This document shows, in pieces, positions 1 through 7,084 of a stretch of 16,867 bases of DNA. Below the pieces are notes generated by a model, which searched no databases, had not been told where the DNA came from, and saw only the letters and a list, made by a program, of their open reading frames with translations. This DNA is from CAYGTS01 sp964352905. Lineage in GTDB: Bacteria; Pseudomonadota; Gammaproteobacteria; JAHCLG01. The stretch is taken from the NCBI GenBank assembly GCA_964352905.1, contig CAYGTS010000050.1, forward strand, positions 1 to 16,867, read 5' to 3'. Position numbers and translations under genes: made by a program. Position 1 is the first letter of the stretch. The number at the start of each line of letters is the position of its first letter.

Positions 1-26
1 CTAAAGGCATGGTGCTAGCTCCACTG

Positions 27-40
27 GCTCTGTCGCAAAT
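27..40. mobile_element. Possible IS6-family terminal inverted repeat remnant
   Basis: The 14 bases GGCTCTGTCGCAAA resemble, from memory, the terminal inverted repeat of IS6/IS26-family elements (GGCACTGTTGCAAA type). No second end and no transposase are visible to the right, so it could only be a solo end, or the edge of an element extending left of the window. It could also be chance. Confidence 0.25.
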
Positions 41-96
41 AAATAAGGTAGCGGGCGAAAAAGTTAGACAAAAATGAACGAAAATTATAACTTATT

Positions 97-329
97 ACTC
101 ACTCCGTAGCAGGGAACGTTCAGATCCCCGCTACGAAGTGAATAGGCTTAATTTTTGGTATCTGCTCACCCCCTTTAGCTTTATATTTACCAGAACATTC
201 AGATTTGGCGATAAAAACAGCGAAAATATTTTTGAGAAAGCGCAGTGTATGAGTTATACATGAGCATTTCGATAAAAGATTTTCGCTGTTTTTAGCCCAA
301 ATATGGGCGTTCCCTGCTACGGAGTGAGT
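97..329. repeat. Palindromic hairpin element, copy 1
   Basis: Outer arms at 97-118 and 308-329 are perfect 22-bp inverted repeats. Inside, TAAAAACAGCGAAAAT (212-227) pairs perfectly with 279-294, and the apical region holds a small hairpin, TGTAT-GAGTT-ATACA (246-260). Positions 118-160 match the left flank of copy 2 in direct orientation, while the 212-294 core is inverted relative to copy 2. The structure fits a non-autonomous MITE-like element or a nested pair of them. No coding capacity is seen. Confidence 0.8.
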
Positions 330-347
330 AGTTACAATTTTTGTATC

Positions 348-424
348 TATTCAGTAAATTTGAAGGTGAATTTACCGAGAACGTTCAGATTTGGTGCTCC
401 CATCTACAGGGTGAATAGTTACCT
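348..424. repeat. Terminal segment of the palindromic element family
   Basis: Positions 348-395 read as the reverse complement of the 3' flank of copy 2 (3913-3963) with several substitutions: a CAGTAAATTT / AATTTAC pair followed by GAACGTTCAGATTTGG. The end GTGAATAG (411-418) directly precedes the NMO-derived fragment. This is another family end, apparently left by nested insertion or recombination. Confidence 0.6.
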
Positions 425-811
425 AATTTTTTTTCACAATCTTCAACAATAGATTTAATAATTGTTTCAGCAGAGGCGATCGAATGAATTAAATCAATGC
501 ATTCACCAGCAAAAACACCGGCAATATCAAAATCACCAGCAGCGACCGCTTGCAGATAGCGTTGTTGCTGGTGATGATTGATTGTTTGTAACGAAGCATT
601 GTTATGCCACTGTTGCGTAAATTTATTTTGCAGCGTGCGTGCCGTATACGGGGCGGGCCAACTTAATCCTCTGGCATAATCAAAAATGTTACTGCGCAGT
701 GTATCATCACCGGATCCTTGTACAATAAGTTGTTTGGCTTTGGTTTGCCCTAACGATTCATGGCAAGCATAAAAACGTGTGCCAATTAAAGCACCGCTGG
801 CACCTAGCATC
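385..811 (-). pseudogene. Duplicated 3' fragment of nitronate monooxygenase
   Basis: Positions 425-811 are identical by eye to 3964-4350, the region encoding residues 186-314 of the NMO at 3942-4904. The fragment lacks the N-terminal half of the TIM barrel, including the first FMN-contacting segment and the AGGH motif, so it cannot be an active enzyme. The open frame runs to a stop at 385-387. Its last dozen residues (GNYSPCRWEHQI) come from the adjoining palindromic repeat. Upstream, the frame is fused out of register to another pseudogene; a GTG at 816 is the only nearby start and no ribosome-binding site suggests that it is used. Perfect identity implies a recent duplication, ongoing gene conversion, or an assembly duplication. 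Confidence 0.88.
425..811. repeat. 387-bp perfect direct repeat, left copy
   Basis: Identical by eye to 3964-4350 in the same orientation (offset 3539). Identity starts at AA plus eight T and stops at CCTAGCATC. The two copies bracket the effector-like gene, the secreted-protein pseudogene and the relic at 3570-3734. Confidence 0.9.
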
Positions 812-863
812 CACACGCATCACTGCGTGCTGCGGTGCCGGCTTGCACCCTTCCGGGCGCGCC
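812..863. repeat. GC-rich REP-like palindromic segment at the duplication junction
   Basis: This stretch is strikingly GC-rich against AT-rich surroundings. It contains two small perfect hairpins: CACGCA-TCAC-TGCGTG (814-829) and GGTGC-CGGCTT-GCACC. It begins exactly where identity with the intact NMO gene ends, so it may have been the recombination site or a separate REP-type insertion. Confidence 0.5.
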
Positions 864-1222
864 AATCTATCAGTAAATCTTGGCTTAGGTCGTTTAAACC
901 ATCCCTGGTAACTAGCTTGGAATTGATCTTCTGGAATACTTTTTAAATTGCAATTAACCGCACCACCCATCATTGGCGTAATGGCAATATTAAATTGTGT
1001 TTCACCTAATTAATTGCAAAGCGCATTAAGCGTCATGCTGCTTGTGCCCTGTGCTGCTAGCATGGCAGTTTGATTATTTTCACTATCTTATGTATAGGTG
1101 AAAATAACTTGCACGCTTAAAAGTGAAGTATAAATAAGGTTAACTTTACATTGCGCCTAATTTTCCGCCTGCACACTTGTTGCAAAAAAAAATTACATGT
1201 TGATTAACATAGATTTTTTCAT
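812..1222 (-). pseudogene. Decayed gene for a small secreted protein, truncated by the NMO duplication
   Basis: A ribosome-binding site AAAGGAG lies 8 bases before an ATG at 1222, and a single frame can be followed from there to the junction at 811/812 without a frameshift. It is interrupted by in-frame stops at 1195 (TAA), 1159 (TAG), 1090 (TAA) and 1012 (TAA). The start reads MKKSMLINM-stop-FFFATSVQA, a typical Sec signal peptide with an Ala-x-Ala-like cleavage site once the first stop is read through. Later segments such as TAMLAAQGTSSMTLNALCN and FNIAITPMMGGAV read like genuine protein. It starts 31 bp after the preceding gene's stop, so it was probably co-transcribed with it. I do not recognise the family. 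The 3' end is lost at the junction, where a GC-rich stretch (812-863) may already be foreign sequence. Confidence 0.7.
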
Positions 1223-1253
1223 TGATAACACTCCTTTGTTACTGTGCCCAAAA

Positions 1254-3536
1254 TTAGATAGAGAAATCTGTAGCGTATCCTTCATCTTCTGTATCACTCG
1301 CTCCGCCATAAACGTGTTGCATATCCTGATGTGCTTGCTCTCTTGTTAATACACAGACTGGAGCAGGAACATCCTTTTCGATATGTTTTTTAAAAAATTT
1401 CATGTAATCTTGTGAGCGTTTACTTTGAAGATAAAGCATATACAAGTCTTCAATATGCTGACATGACCCTGCTACCTTACTTGGATTATCTATAATGCCT
1501 GTATTAGAATATACCCCAAATAACACGTTATTTTTAAAGGCTTCTTTAAAACTAATAAATCCGGCTTCAACCATAATTAAACACCTAGCTTGCGCTACTG
1601 ACATGCCTAATTGAAGGTCCTTGCTCGTTACAGAATGCCATTGAGCTTGTTCTTTTTCCATAATCAAGAAACAAATTTTATTAAATTTATGCACACAATT
1701 TTCATCTGCGCTATCGTAAATAGTTTTCAATTCTTCCAGAGTAATAGATTGATGAGTATGAGCGTATCGAATCATAAAATTTGCCAATCGTTTTTCATTC
1801 TCAGTCTCATCAGAAGTTAATTTAGCTAGAAACGGATAAATATCATTTGTATATGCTCCATGTTCAGGTAAAAAACTATCTCCCACTCTTTGACGTTTCG
1901 GGCTTGTTCTGTGCTCAGATTGCACTGTTGTCCCTTCTACTTGATAATATTCAACTGGGCCATAGCCCGTTGCCCCTGAACGGTTGCACGAATCATTCCT
2001 AATAGCCCATTTCTTTTCTTTAACTTTTGGAATACCTAGCTGAAGGGAATTATCACCACTTAAGGCGATAACAGCCTCTTGAAATAATCTTTCAGCACTG
2101 ATAAGCAATCGAGCGCTCTTTCCTTTTAAAACAACGGGCTCCACCACATCGTCATCCGTTTTGAAGCGATAGTCGATTATATTTTCCGCTAATTTGACTA
2201 TCTCTGATTTTTTTCTTGAACGACTGGGATTAAAAAAGCGAGACTCTGTCGCATGCCGCCTGTGAACTTGGCGGTTTTCAGGTAAATACTTGTGATACTC
2301 TCTTGTAAGCCGTTGCACCACTGTTTGAAATTTTTCTAGCTCTAACTCTAATGTCTCCTTTTTTTGTCGCAACTCATCAGCGGTTTCAATATTATTTAAG
2401 TTTTCTTTAACTAGTGATATTTCTTCTTCTTTTGCAGTAATTAATTTTTTCACTTGCGCAAGACGTTTATTATGTTCAGCATCAATGGCATACTTATTTG
2501 CAGAGTGAAACCATTTAGCTTCCTCTATCCAACTTTTCGCAAACTTTAGTGGCAATGGTATGCCTTGTGGTAATATTAAATCGGGTGATTTTTCCTCTTC
2601 CATATTTAACTCATCTTTACCGCTAGATGAGGCTGATCTTTCCGACTGAGATTTGACTTTACTTTTTAGTAAATTTTTACGCGCTACAATGGCCTCCTTA
2701 TAAGAACGCAGTTTATTATTTTTAACAGAACAATAAGCGCCCCATGCTGCCGAATGCTGACCTAAATTTTCATGGCACTTCCCCTTAAGGAAATAGGCGG
2801 CTTGTTTTATTGATAGAAATTTATCATACACAATCATAGGCTGCAGTATCGGCTGAAGTTCTAATAAATTAGCTTTACAACGTTCATCAGTTAAATCATT
2901 TGAATTTTCTGCTTCAAAATCAGCAAAAATTTCAGCAACTATTTCATCGATAAGTTTAACCGCTGCTTCAAGTTTTTCTTCTATTTTTTTCTTTTTAGTA
3001 AGATTTTTTTCAGATTGGAATTTCTGAAAAATGAATACAAAATATTCCATGATGGCAATATTTGCTTCTTGGTAATTTTCATTGGCTCTTAATATCTTAC
3101 ATAAAAGAAACTTATACTCATGCTCCTCGGTTTTGCTACCTTTAACAGATTCAACGGCTTTTCTTGCATATTTCAAGGCTTCTTCTGGTGATTTTTTTAC
3201 GTAGCGACCGCTAAGTAAACACTGGGCATAATTGCGACTACCCCAACTGCTATCTCTTTCTGCTGCCAAGGCATAGAATTGGACAGACAATTTTTTTTGT
3301 TCATCATCGTCTAGGCTGCTAACAACTACACCAAGTAGATTGATAAATACTGCATTGATAACATCGGGGTTTCCTTGCTTTTCCGTGTATCTACAAGCAC
3401 GGGCATAATCCAGCACATCTTGAGCAGTAGTCTCTCCTTTTTTTAATTGATCTGTTAAATAAGGCACCATACCACTCGGATTCTTACTTAAAGAAAACCT
3501 TTCAATTTCTTTTTTTATACTTTCAGAAATTGGCAT
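1254..3536 (-). CDS. Large uncharacterised protein with Sel1/TPR-like N-terminus and coiled coil; effector candidate
   Basis: I do not recognise the family. The ATG at 3536 (760 residues) is preferred because GAGG sits 6 bases upstream; an in-frame ATG at 3551 and TTG at 3554 would add five or six residues without a comparable site. There is no signal peptide or membrane segment, so the protein is cytosolic or exported by a route not using Sec. Residues about 90-130 resemble a Sel1/TPR helical repeat (NYAQCLLSGRYVKKSPEEAL), and helical, Lys/Glu-rich sequence continues to about 290. A Ser-rich linker follows at about 297-315, then a probable coiled coil at about 355-415. A basic SPKRQRV near 545-551 resembles a monopartite nuclear localisation signal, and the C-terminus is acidic (TEDEGYATDFSI). 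Helical repeats, a coiled coil and a Glu-rich tail are common in Dot/Icm effectors, but no secretion genes are in the window, so that role is inference. It is AT-rich and sits between two NMO direct repeats. Confidence 0.85.
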   Translation of the reverse strand: MPISESIKKEIERFSLSKNPSGMVPYLTDQLKKGETTAQDVLDYARACRYTEKQGNPDVINAVFINLLGVVVSSLDDDEQKKLSVQFYALAAERDSSWGSRNYAQCLLSGRYVKKSPEEALKYARKAVESVKGSKTEEHEYKFLLCKILRANENYQEANIAIMEYFVFIFQKFQSEKNLTKKKKIEEKLEAAVKLIDEIVAEIFADFEAENSNDLTDERCKANLLELQPILQPMIVYDKFLSIKQAAYFLKGKCHENLGQHSAAWGAYCSVKNNKLRSYKEAIVARKNLLKSKVKSQSERSASSSGKDELNMEEEKSPDLILPQGIPLPLKFAKSWIEEAKWFHSANKYAIDAEHNKRLAQVKKLITAKEEEISLVKENLNNIETADELRQKKETLELELEKFQTVVQRLTREYHKYLPENRQVHRRHATESRFFNPSRSRKKSEIVKLAENIIDYRFKTDDDVVEPVVLKGKSARLLISAERLFQEAVIALSGDNSLQLGIPKVKEKKWAIRNDSCNRSGATGYGPVEYYQVEGTTVQSEHRTSPKRQRVGDSFLPEHGAYTNDIYPFLAKLTSDETENEKRLANFMIRYAHTHQSITLEELKTIYDSADENCVHKFNKICFLIMEKEQAQWHSVTSKDLQLGMSVAQARCLIMVEAGFISFKEAFKNNVLFGVYSNTGIIDNPSKVAGSCQHIEDLYMLYLQSKRSQDYMKFFKKHIEKDVPAPVCVLTREQAHQDMQHVYGGASDTEDEGYATDFSI

Positions 3537-3569
3537 AAAATACCTCGCCATCAACTTGAGAGTAAGGCC

Positions 3570-3734
3570 TCATTGCAAGACTTGCCTGATATTGCCGAGA
3601 CCGCTGTTTCTGCCAAGTTGCATCATAACACAACTATCCATGGGCGCATTATATGAATCAACCTGAGGAATGGACACAACAAGATCCATAAAGCTGCCAA
3701 CTCCGCTTAAGCCTTGGTAACAACTGCCATGAAA
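3570..3734 (-). pseudogene. Short coding relic of unknown origin
   Basis: An open frame of about 54 codons lies between stops at 3735-3737 and 3570-3572 (TGA). It has protein-like composition (for example GLSGVGSFMDLVVSIPQ and MQLGRNSGLGNIRQVLQ) but no ribosome-binding site at its internal ATGs, and its 5' end runs into the palindromic repeat. It looks like the 3' tail of a gene cut off by the repeat. I cannot name the family, and chance openness is possible. Confidence 0.3.
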
Positions 3735-3742
3735 TTACCTAT

Positions 3743-3963
3743 AGCGTTCAGATCCCTACTACGAAGTGAATAGGCATAATTTTTTGTAACTATTCACCAA
3801 GTAGATGGGAACGTTCATATTTGGGCTAAAAACAGCGAAAATCTTTTATCGAAATGCTCATTTATAACTCATAAACTGCGCTTTCTCAAAAATATTTTCG
3901 CTGTTTTTATCGCCAAATCTGAACGTTCTCAGTAAATTCGACTAAAATTTGCTGAATAGATAC
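3743..3963. repeat. Palindromic hairpin element, copy 2
   Basis: The core is in reverse orientation to copy 1. TAAAAACAGCGAAAAT (3827-3842) pairs perfectly with 3894-3909, and the apical hairpin is TTTAT-AACTC-ATAAA (3861-3875). Where copy 1 has TGTAT/ATACA, this copy has TTTAT/ATAAA, a paired change that keeps the stem. The left flank (about 3745-3788) matches 118-161, and its CTATTCAC end is followed by GGGAACGTTC. The right flank runs into the 3' end of the NMO gene and supplies that protein's last residues. Confidence 0.8.
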
Positions 3964-4904
3964 AATTTTTTTTCACAATCTTCAACAATAGATTTAATAA
4001 TTGTTTCAGCAGAGGCGATCGAATGAATTAAATCAATGCATTCACCAGCAAAAACACCGGCAATATCAAAATCACCAGCAGCGACCGCTTGCAGATAGCG
4101 TTGTTGCTGGTGATGATTGATTGTTTGTAACGAAGCATTGTTATGCCACTGTTGCGTAAATTTATTTTGCAGCGTGCGTGCCGTATACGGGGCGGGCCAA
4201 CTTAATCCTCTGGCATAATCAAAAATGTTACTGCGCAGTGTATCATCACCGGATCCTTGTACAATAAGTTGTTTGGCTTTGGTTTGCCCTAACGATTCAT
4301 GGCAAGCATAAAAACGTGTGCCAATTAAAGCACCGCTGGCACCTAGCATCAGTGCGGCGGCCAGCCCACGACCATCTGCGATACCACCTGCTGCTAAAAC
4401 GGGGATCGGATCAACTGCATCAACTACAGCTGGTACTAATGTAAAGCTGCCACGCTTAGCACCATGACCACCGGCTTCACTGCCTTGCGCAATAATCACA
4501 TCAGCTCCCAATTCTTTCGCAATTTTGGCATCTTTTATGGTTTGAATTTGGCAAAATAGTTTGATCCCCGCATCTTTAATTGGTTTTACAAATGAACTCA
4601 TGTCACCAAACGATAACATAATCGCCAAGGGTTGCGATTGCAATGCAATATCCAGTAATTGGGGCTTTTGTTGCAGTTGCCAAGTAATGAAGCCAATGCC
4701 AAATGGAATATTTTCAATTAATTTGATCTGTTGCTCTAACCAAACCGCATCGCTATAGCCCACGCCAATAAAACCTAAACCACCGGCTTTGGATACCACT
4801 TGCGCAAGTTGGCCACCACTAACATTAGCCATTGGCGCCAATGCGATCGGATATTTGATGTTGCATAATTCAGTAAAAGAAGTTTTTAGTTGTCGTGTAG
4901 GCAT
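3942..4904 (-). CDS. Nitronate monooxygenase (2-nitropropane dioxygenase family)
   Basis: FMN-dependent TIM-barrel flavoprotein; family members oxidise alkyl nitronates such as propionate-3-nitronate, and some act on other substrates. The N-terminal YPIALAPMANVSGGQLA (about 18-34) is the family start. IIAQGSEAGGHGAKRG (about 137-152) carries the conserved AGGHG with His147. VLAAGGIADGRG (169-180) and GALIGTRF (191-198) form the phosphate-binding end of the barrel. The ATG at 4904 directly follows the methyltransferase TAA with no gap, so it is the last gene of the exporter operon and probably relies on translational coupling. The final residues YLFSKF are encoded by the adjoining repeat, and the duplicate fragment has a different tail after the same EKKL, so the original C-terminus has probably been replaced. 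Length (320 residues) is within the family range. The true substrate is unknown. Confidence 0.92.
   Translation of the reverse strand: MPTRQLKTSFTELCNIKYPIALAPMANVSGGQLAQVVSKAGGLGFIGVGYSDAVWLEQQIKLIENIPFGIGFITWQLQQKPQLLDIALQSQPLAIMLSFGDMSSFVKPIKDAGIKLFCQIQTIKDAKIAKELGADVIIAQGSEAGGHGAKRGSFTLVPAVVDAVDPIPVLAAGGIADGRGLAAALMLGASGALIGTRFYACHESLGQTKAKQLIVQGSGDDTLRSNIFDYARGLSWPAPYTARTLQNKFTQQWHNNASLQTINHHQQQRYLQAVAAGDFDIAGVFAGECIDLIHSIASAETIIKSIVEDCEKKLYLFSKF
3964..4350. repeat. 387-bp perfect direct repeat, right copy
   Basis: This is the copy inside the intact NMO gene. It is identical by eye to 425-811 in the same orientation. Recombination between the copies would delete about 3.5 kb and leave an NMO whose tail is encoded by the left repeat. 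Confidence 0.9.
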
Positions 4905-5669
4905 TTAAATTTTACCAGCCTTAATCCGCACAGCAAGTTTCTGCGCATGCGTGATGTCATTAAGTAACTTGTGATGATCATCATAGATCGCCTCATACGT
5001 TTCTCTGCCAAATTTTCTAGAAATCACTTCTTGGTTTTGATTGAGATTTTCGATTAATTTTTTAGTATAGTTTAAAAAAAGTTTACTATCATCACGAAAA
5101 GTTATATTGGTAAAGCCTGCCTCGGTCAAAGCCTGCTCATAACTGCTTTGAGTCTCGCATACTAACGGATTGTTTTTATTTTTTTTAACTTCATGATAAA
5201 TCCAATCGGCAATAATCAGCGTGCCATTGAATTTCAAAACACGATAAGCTTCTGTGAGTAAGTTTTCTTTATCGTGAACATGGTTTAATACACCTTTACT
5301 GTAAACCAAGTCAAATGAGTTAGTTGCAAAGGGTATTAATCCATCTTGAGCATAGCTTGAAAATTTTAGAAAACCAGCGAGTTCTTCAGGCGCTTGTTGT
5401 TTGGCATGTTTCACCATCCATTCATGAATTTCTAACCCCTGAACCCGCATTTGATAATTTTGTGCAAGATAAAAAGCCACACCACCTAAACCAAAGCCAA
5501 TATCTAAGGCATTTAAGCCTGTTAATTTAATATCTGAAAACATATTTTCAATCGCATCTAAGCCACCGAGTGAGATTAAATGTTTGCCATAAATTAATTC
5601 AAACAATAAAACATTTTGTGGCTGATAAGGATTTTCGACTGTTTTACTACTCATTTTGATAGAAACCAT
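4905..5669 (-). CDS. SAM-dependent methyltransferase, phosphoethanolamine-methyltransferase-like
   Basis: Class I (Rossmann) S-adenosylmethionine methyltransferase of 254 residues. Motif I is ALDIGFGLG (54-62), and the acidic residue ending strand 2 is Glu80 in QGLEIHEW. The post-motif segment FDLVYSKGVLNHVHDKENLL (119-138) and the LIISLGG-like start LISLGGLDA resemble phosphoethanolamine N-methyltransferases and related small-molecule methylases, so an N- or O-methylated metabolite is likelier than protein or nucleic acid. The ATG at 5669 has AAGGG 9 bases upstream and overlaps the TolC-type gene by 19 bp. A second ATG at 5654 overlaps that gene's stop as ATGA but lacks a good ribosome-binding site. 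The next gene starts immediately after the stop. Linked to an exporter, it may modify the exported compound or protect the cell; both are inference. Confidence 0.88.
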   Translation of the reverse strand: MVSIKMSSKTVENPYQPQNVLLFELIYGKHLISLGGLDAIENMFSDIKLTGLNALDIGFGLGGVAFYLAQNYQMRVQGLEIHEWMVKHAKQQAPEELAGFLKFSSYAQDGLIPFATNSFDLVYSKGVLNHVHDKENLLTEAYRVLKFNGTLIIADWIYHEVKKNKNNPLVCETQSSYEQALTEAGFTNITFRDDSKLFLNYTKKLIENLNQNQEVISRKFGRETYEAIYDDHHKLLNDITHAQKLAVRIKAGKI

Positions 5670-7084
5670 GTAAATATGCCCTTACAACTAAAGGCACAGA
5701 CTCTTTGCAAGTTAATCTTCGTTTGATAAAAAGTTATTTCTGCTTCTAGTTCGCGTAAGCGTGCTGAAAACGTTGTTTGTTCGCGCTGGTTTACTAGGAA
5801 CAAACTGCTGTCTCCCTCTCTAAAGCGAACCATCTCAGCGTGTTCAACAAGCTTTGCTGCATCAACCTCTTTGCGCAAATAAAAATATTGTTTTCGATCG
5901 TTCTCCAGCTCATTTAAATCTGTTTTAAATTGAGCATAGAGACGCTGTATTTGAAAATTTTTTTGCCATGTTAGCTGATGAATTTGCGCTTGAATTGCTT
6001 GATACTGCCCTCTAGCTTCACGGCGTGACACTGGAATACTAAAATTAAGTGCGATAGTGTTCGCGGTAGGCAATAACCTTGGATCTCCGCCTGAACCATA
6101 CTGCTTCTGTGATGCTACACGTAAATTTAAATGTGGCATTAGTTGGTTTTTAACAAGCCGTAACTTGATTTCTTGAATTTTGATTTTTCTATCAAACATT
6201 TTTATTAAGGGGTTGGCTGCAATAATTTTTTTTGATTGCCTAAGCCATGATGTAATATTACTAGCATGCATGCTTATCAGAGGATGATCCTGAGGCACCT
6301 GGCTAAGCCTTGGAATAATAGGATGACCATGACTATCTCTGTAATACAAAGATAAAACAATACTCGCACGAAGATAATTCTGTTGCGCAAATACAAGACC
6401 CGCTTTGCGTTGATAAATGAATTGATCATTTTCTACTAATTCAACCTTTGCAACATCACCTAAAAGATGGCGTCGTAAGAGCGCTTTCTCGCGAATATTT
6501 GCGAGCTTTAATAACTCTTGAGAATACTGTAACATCCTCGCGCACTTTACCCATTCCCAGTATGCAATTCCTGCTCTGGTTAGGATGTCGATCAATACCT
6601 CATTCACGAGTTGACGTTGTAACGCAATGTTGGTTTTTCCCTCCATCACATTGGCACGTTGTGGGTCAATCATGAAATCACGTAATAATGGCAGCTCAAT
6701 GCCATAACTAAACTCACCACCACTATTGGTCAAGTTATTCTGATAGTATATAGGCCAATCACCACGACCTCTTCTATAGCCGACAAATACTCTCGCGCCG
6801 CCATAAACAATGGGTATTGATAGTTCAGCATTATTTGAGTAATTTTCGTAACCCCCATTAGGTTCTGTGTTGATACCCGACAGAAGGTTAGGATCAAAGC
6901 TACCACTCGCTTTTAATAACTGCGCTTTGGCAATAGTTATACTTTTTTCTGCTGCAAGAACCAGAGGATAATGGGCTTGTGCAGAATGCAAAACTTCGCT
7001 CAATGACAATTTTTTCACATCAGCAATAGCTGTACTCATCGATAGCATTAATACTGTGCATAAAATAGTTATCCTGTTAATCAT
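5651..7084 (-). CDS. TolC-family outer-membrane efflux channel
   Basis: Outer-membrane component of a tripartite exporter. A Sec signal peptide (MINRITILCTVLMLSMSTAIA) precedes the mature start DVKKLSLSEVL. The rest shows the OEP pattern: a first helical pair from about 26, beta-strand-rich segments (about 75-130, with alternating Tyr/Gly), long helices (about 140-215), then the repeat of the same plan (about 290-465) with Gln/Glu/Arg-rich helices such as REARGQYQAIQAQIHQL. Length (477 residues) is typical. The ATG at 7084 overlaps the adaptor stop as ATGA, showing coupled translation. It should form the outer-membrane duct for the HlyD-type adaptor and ABC protein encoded just upstream. Confidence 0.93.
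   Translation of the reverse strand: MINRITILCTVLMLSMSTAIADVKKLSLSEVLHSAQAHYPLVLAAEKSITIAKAQLLKASGSFDPNLLSGINTEPNGGYENYSNNAELSIPIVYGGARVFVGYRRGRGDWPIYYQNNLTNSGGEFSYGIELPLLRDFMIDPQRANVMEGKTNIALQRQLVNEVLIDILTRAGIAYWEWVKCARMLQYSQELLKLANIREKALLRRHLLGDVAKVELVENDQFIYQRKAGLVFAQQNYLRASIVLSLYYRDSHGHPIIPRLSQVPQDHPLISMHASNITSWLRQSKKIIAANPLIKMFDRKIKIQEIKLRLVKNQLMPHLNLRVASQKQYGSGGDPRLLPTANTIALNFSIPVSRREARGQYQAIQAQIHQLTWQKNFQIQRLYAQFKTDLNELENDRKQYFYLRKEVDAAKLVEHAEMVRFREGDSSLFLVNQREQTTFSARLRELEAEITFYQTKINLQRVCAFSCKGIFTWFLSK

Larger units (their letters stand above)
1..424. other. Gene-free region made of nested palindromic repeats
   Basis: I see no credible gene here. Positions 1-90 hold nothing recognisable beyond the possible IS end. 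From about 95 to 424 the sequence is a mosaic of ends and hairpins of the palindromic family described in the next entries. The motif GAACGTTCAGAT and near variants recur, and GTGAATAG or its complement CTATTCAC marks several ends. The right edge abuts the duplicated NMO fragment. Confidence 0.7.

Noticed and set aside
812..1222. Recoded TAA/TAG as glutamine (ciliate-like code or phage recoding)
   Set aside because: Every other gene in the window uses TAA, TAG and TGA as ordinary stops, and the frame is truncated at its 3' end; nonsense decay is simpler.
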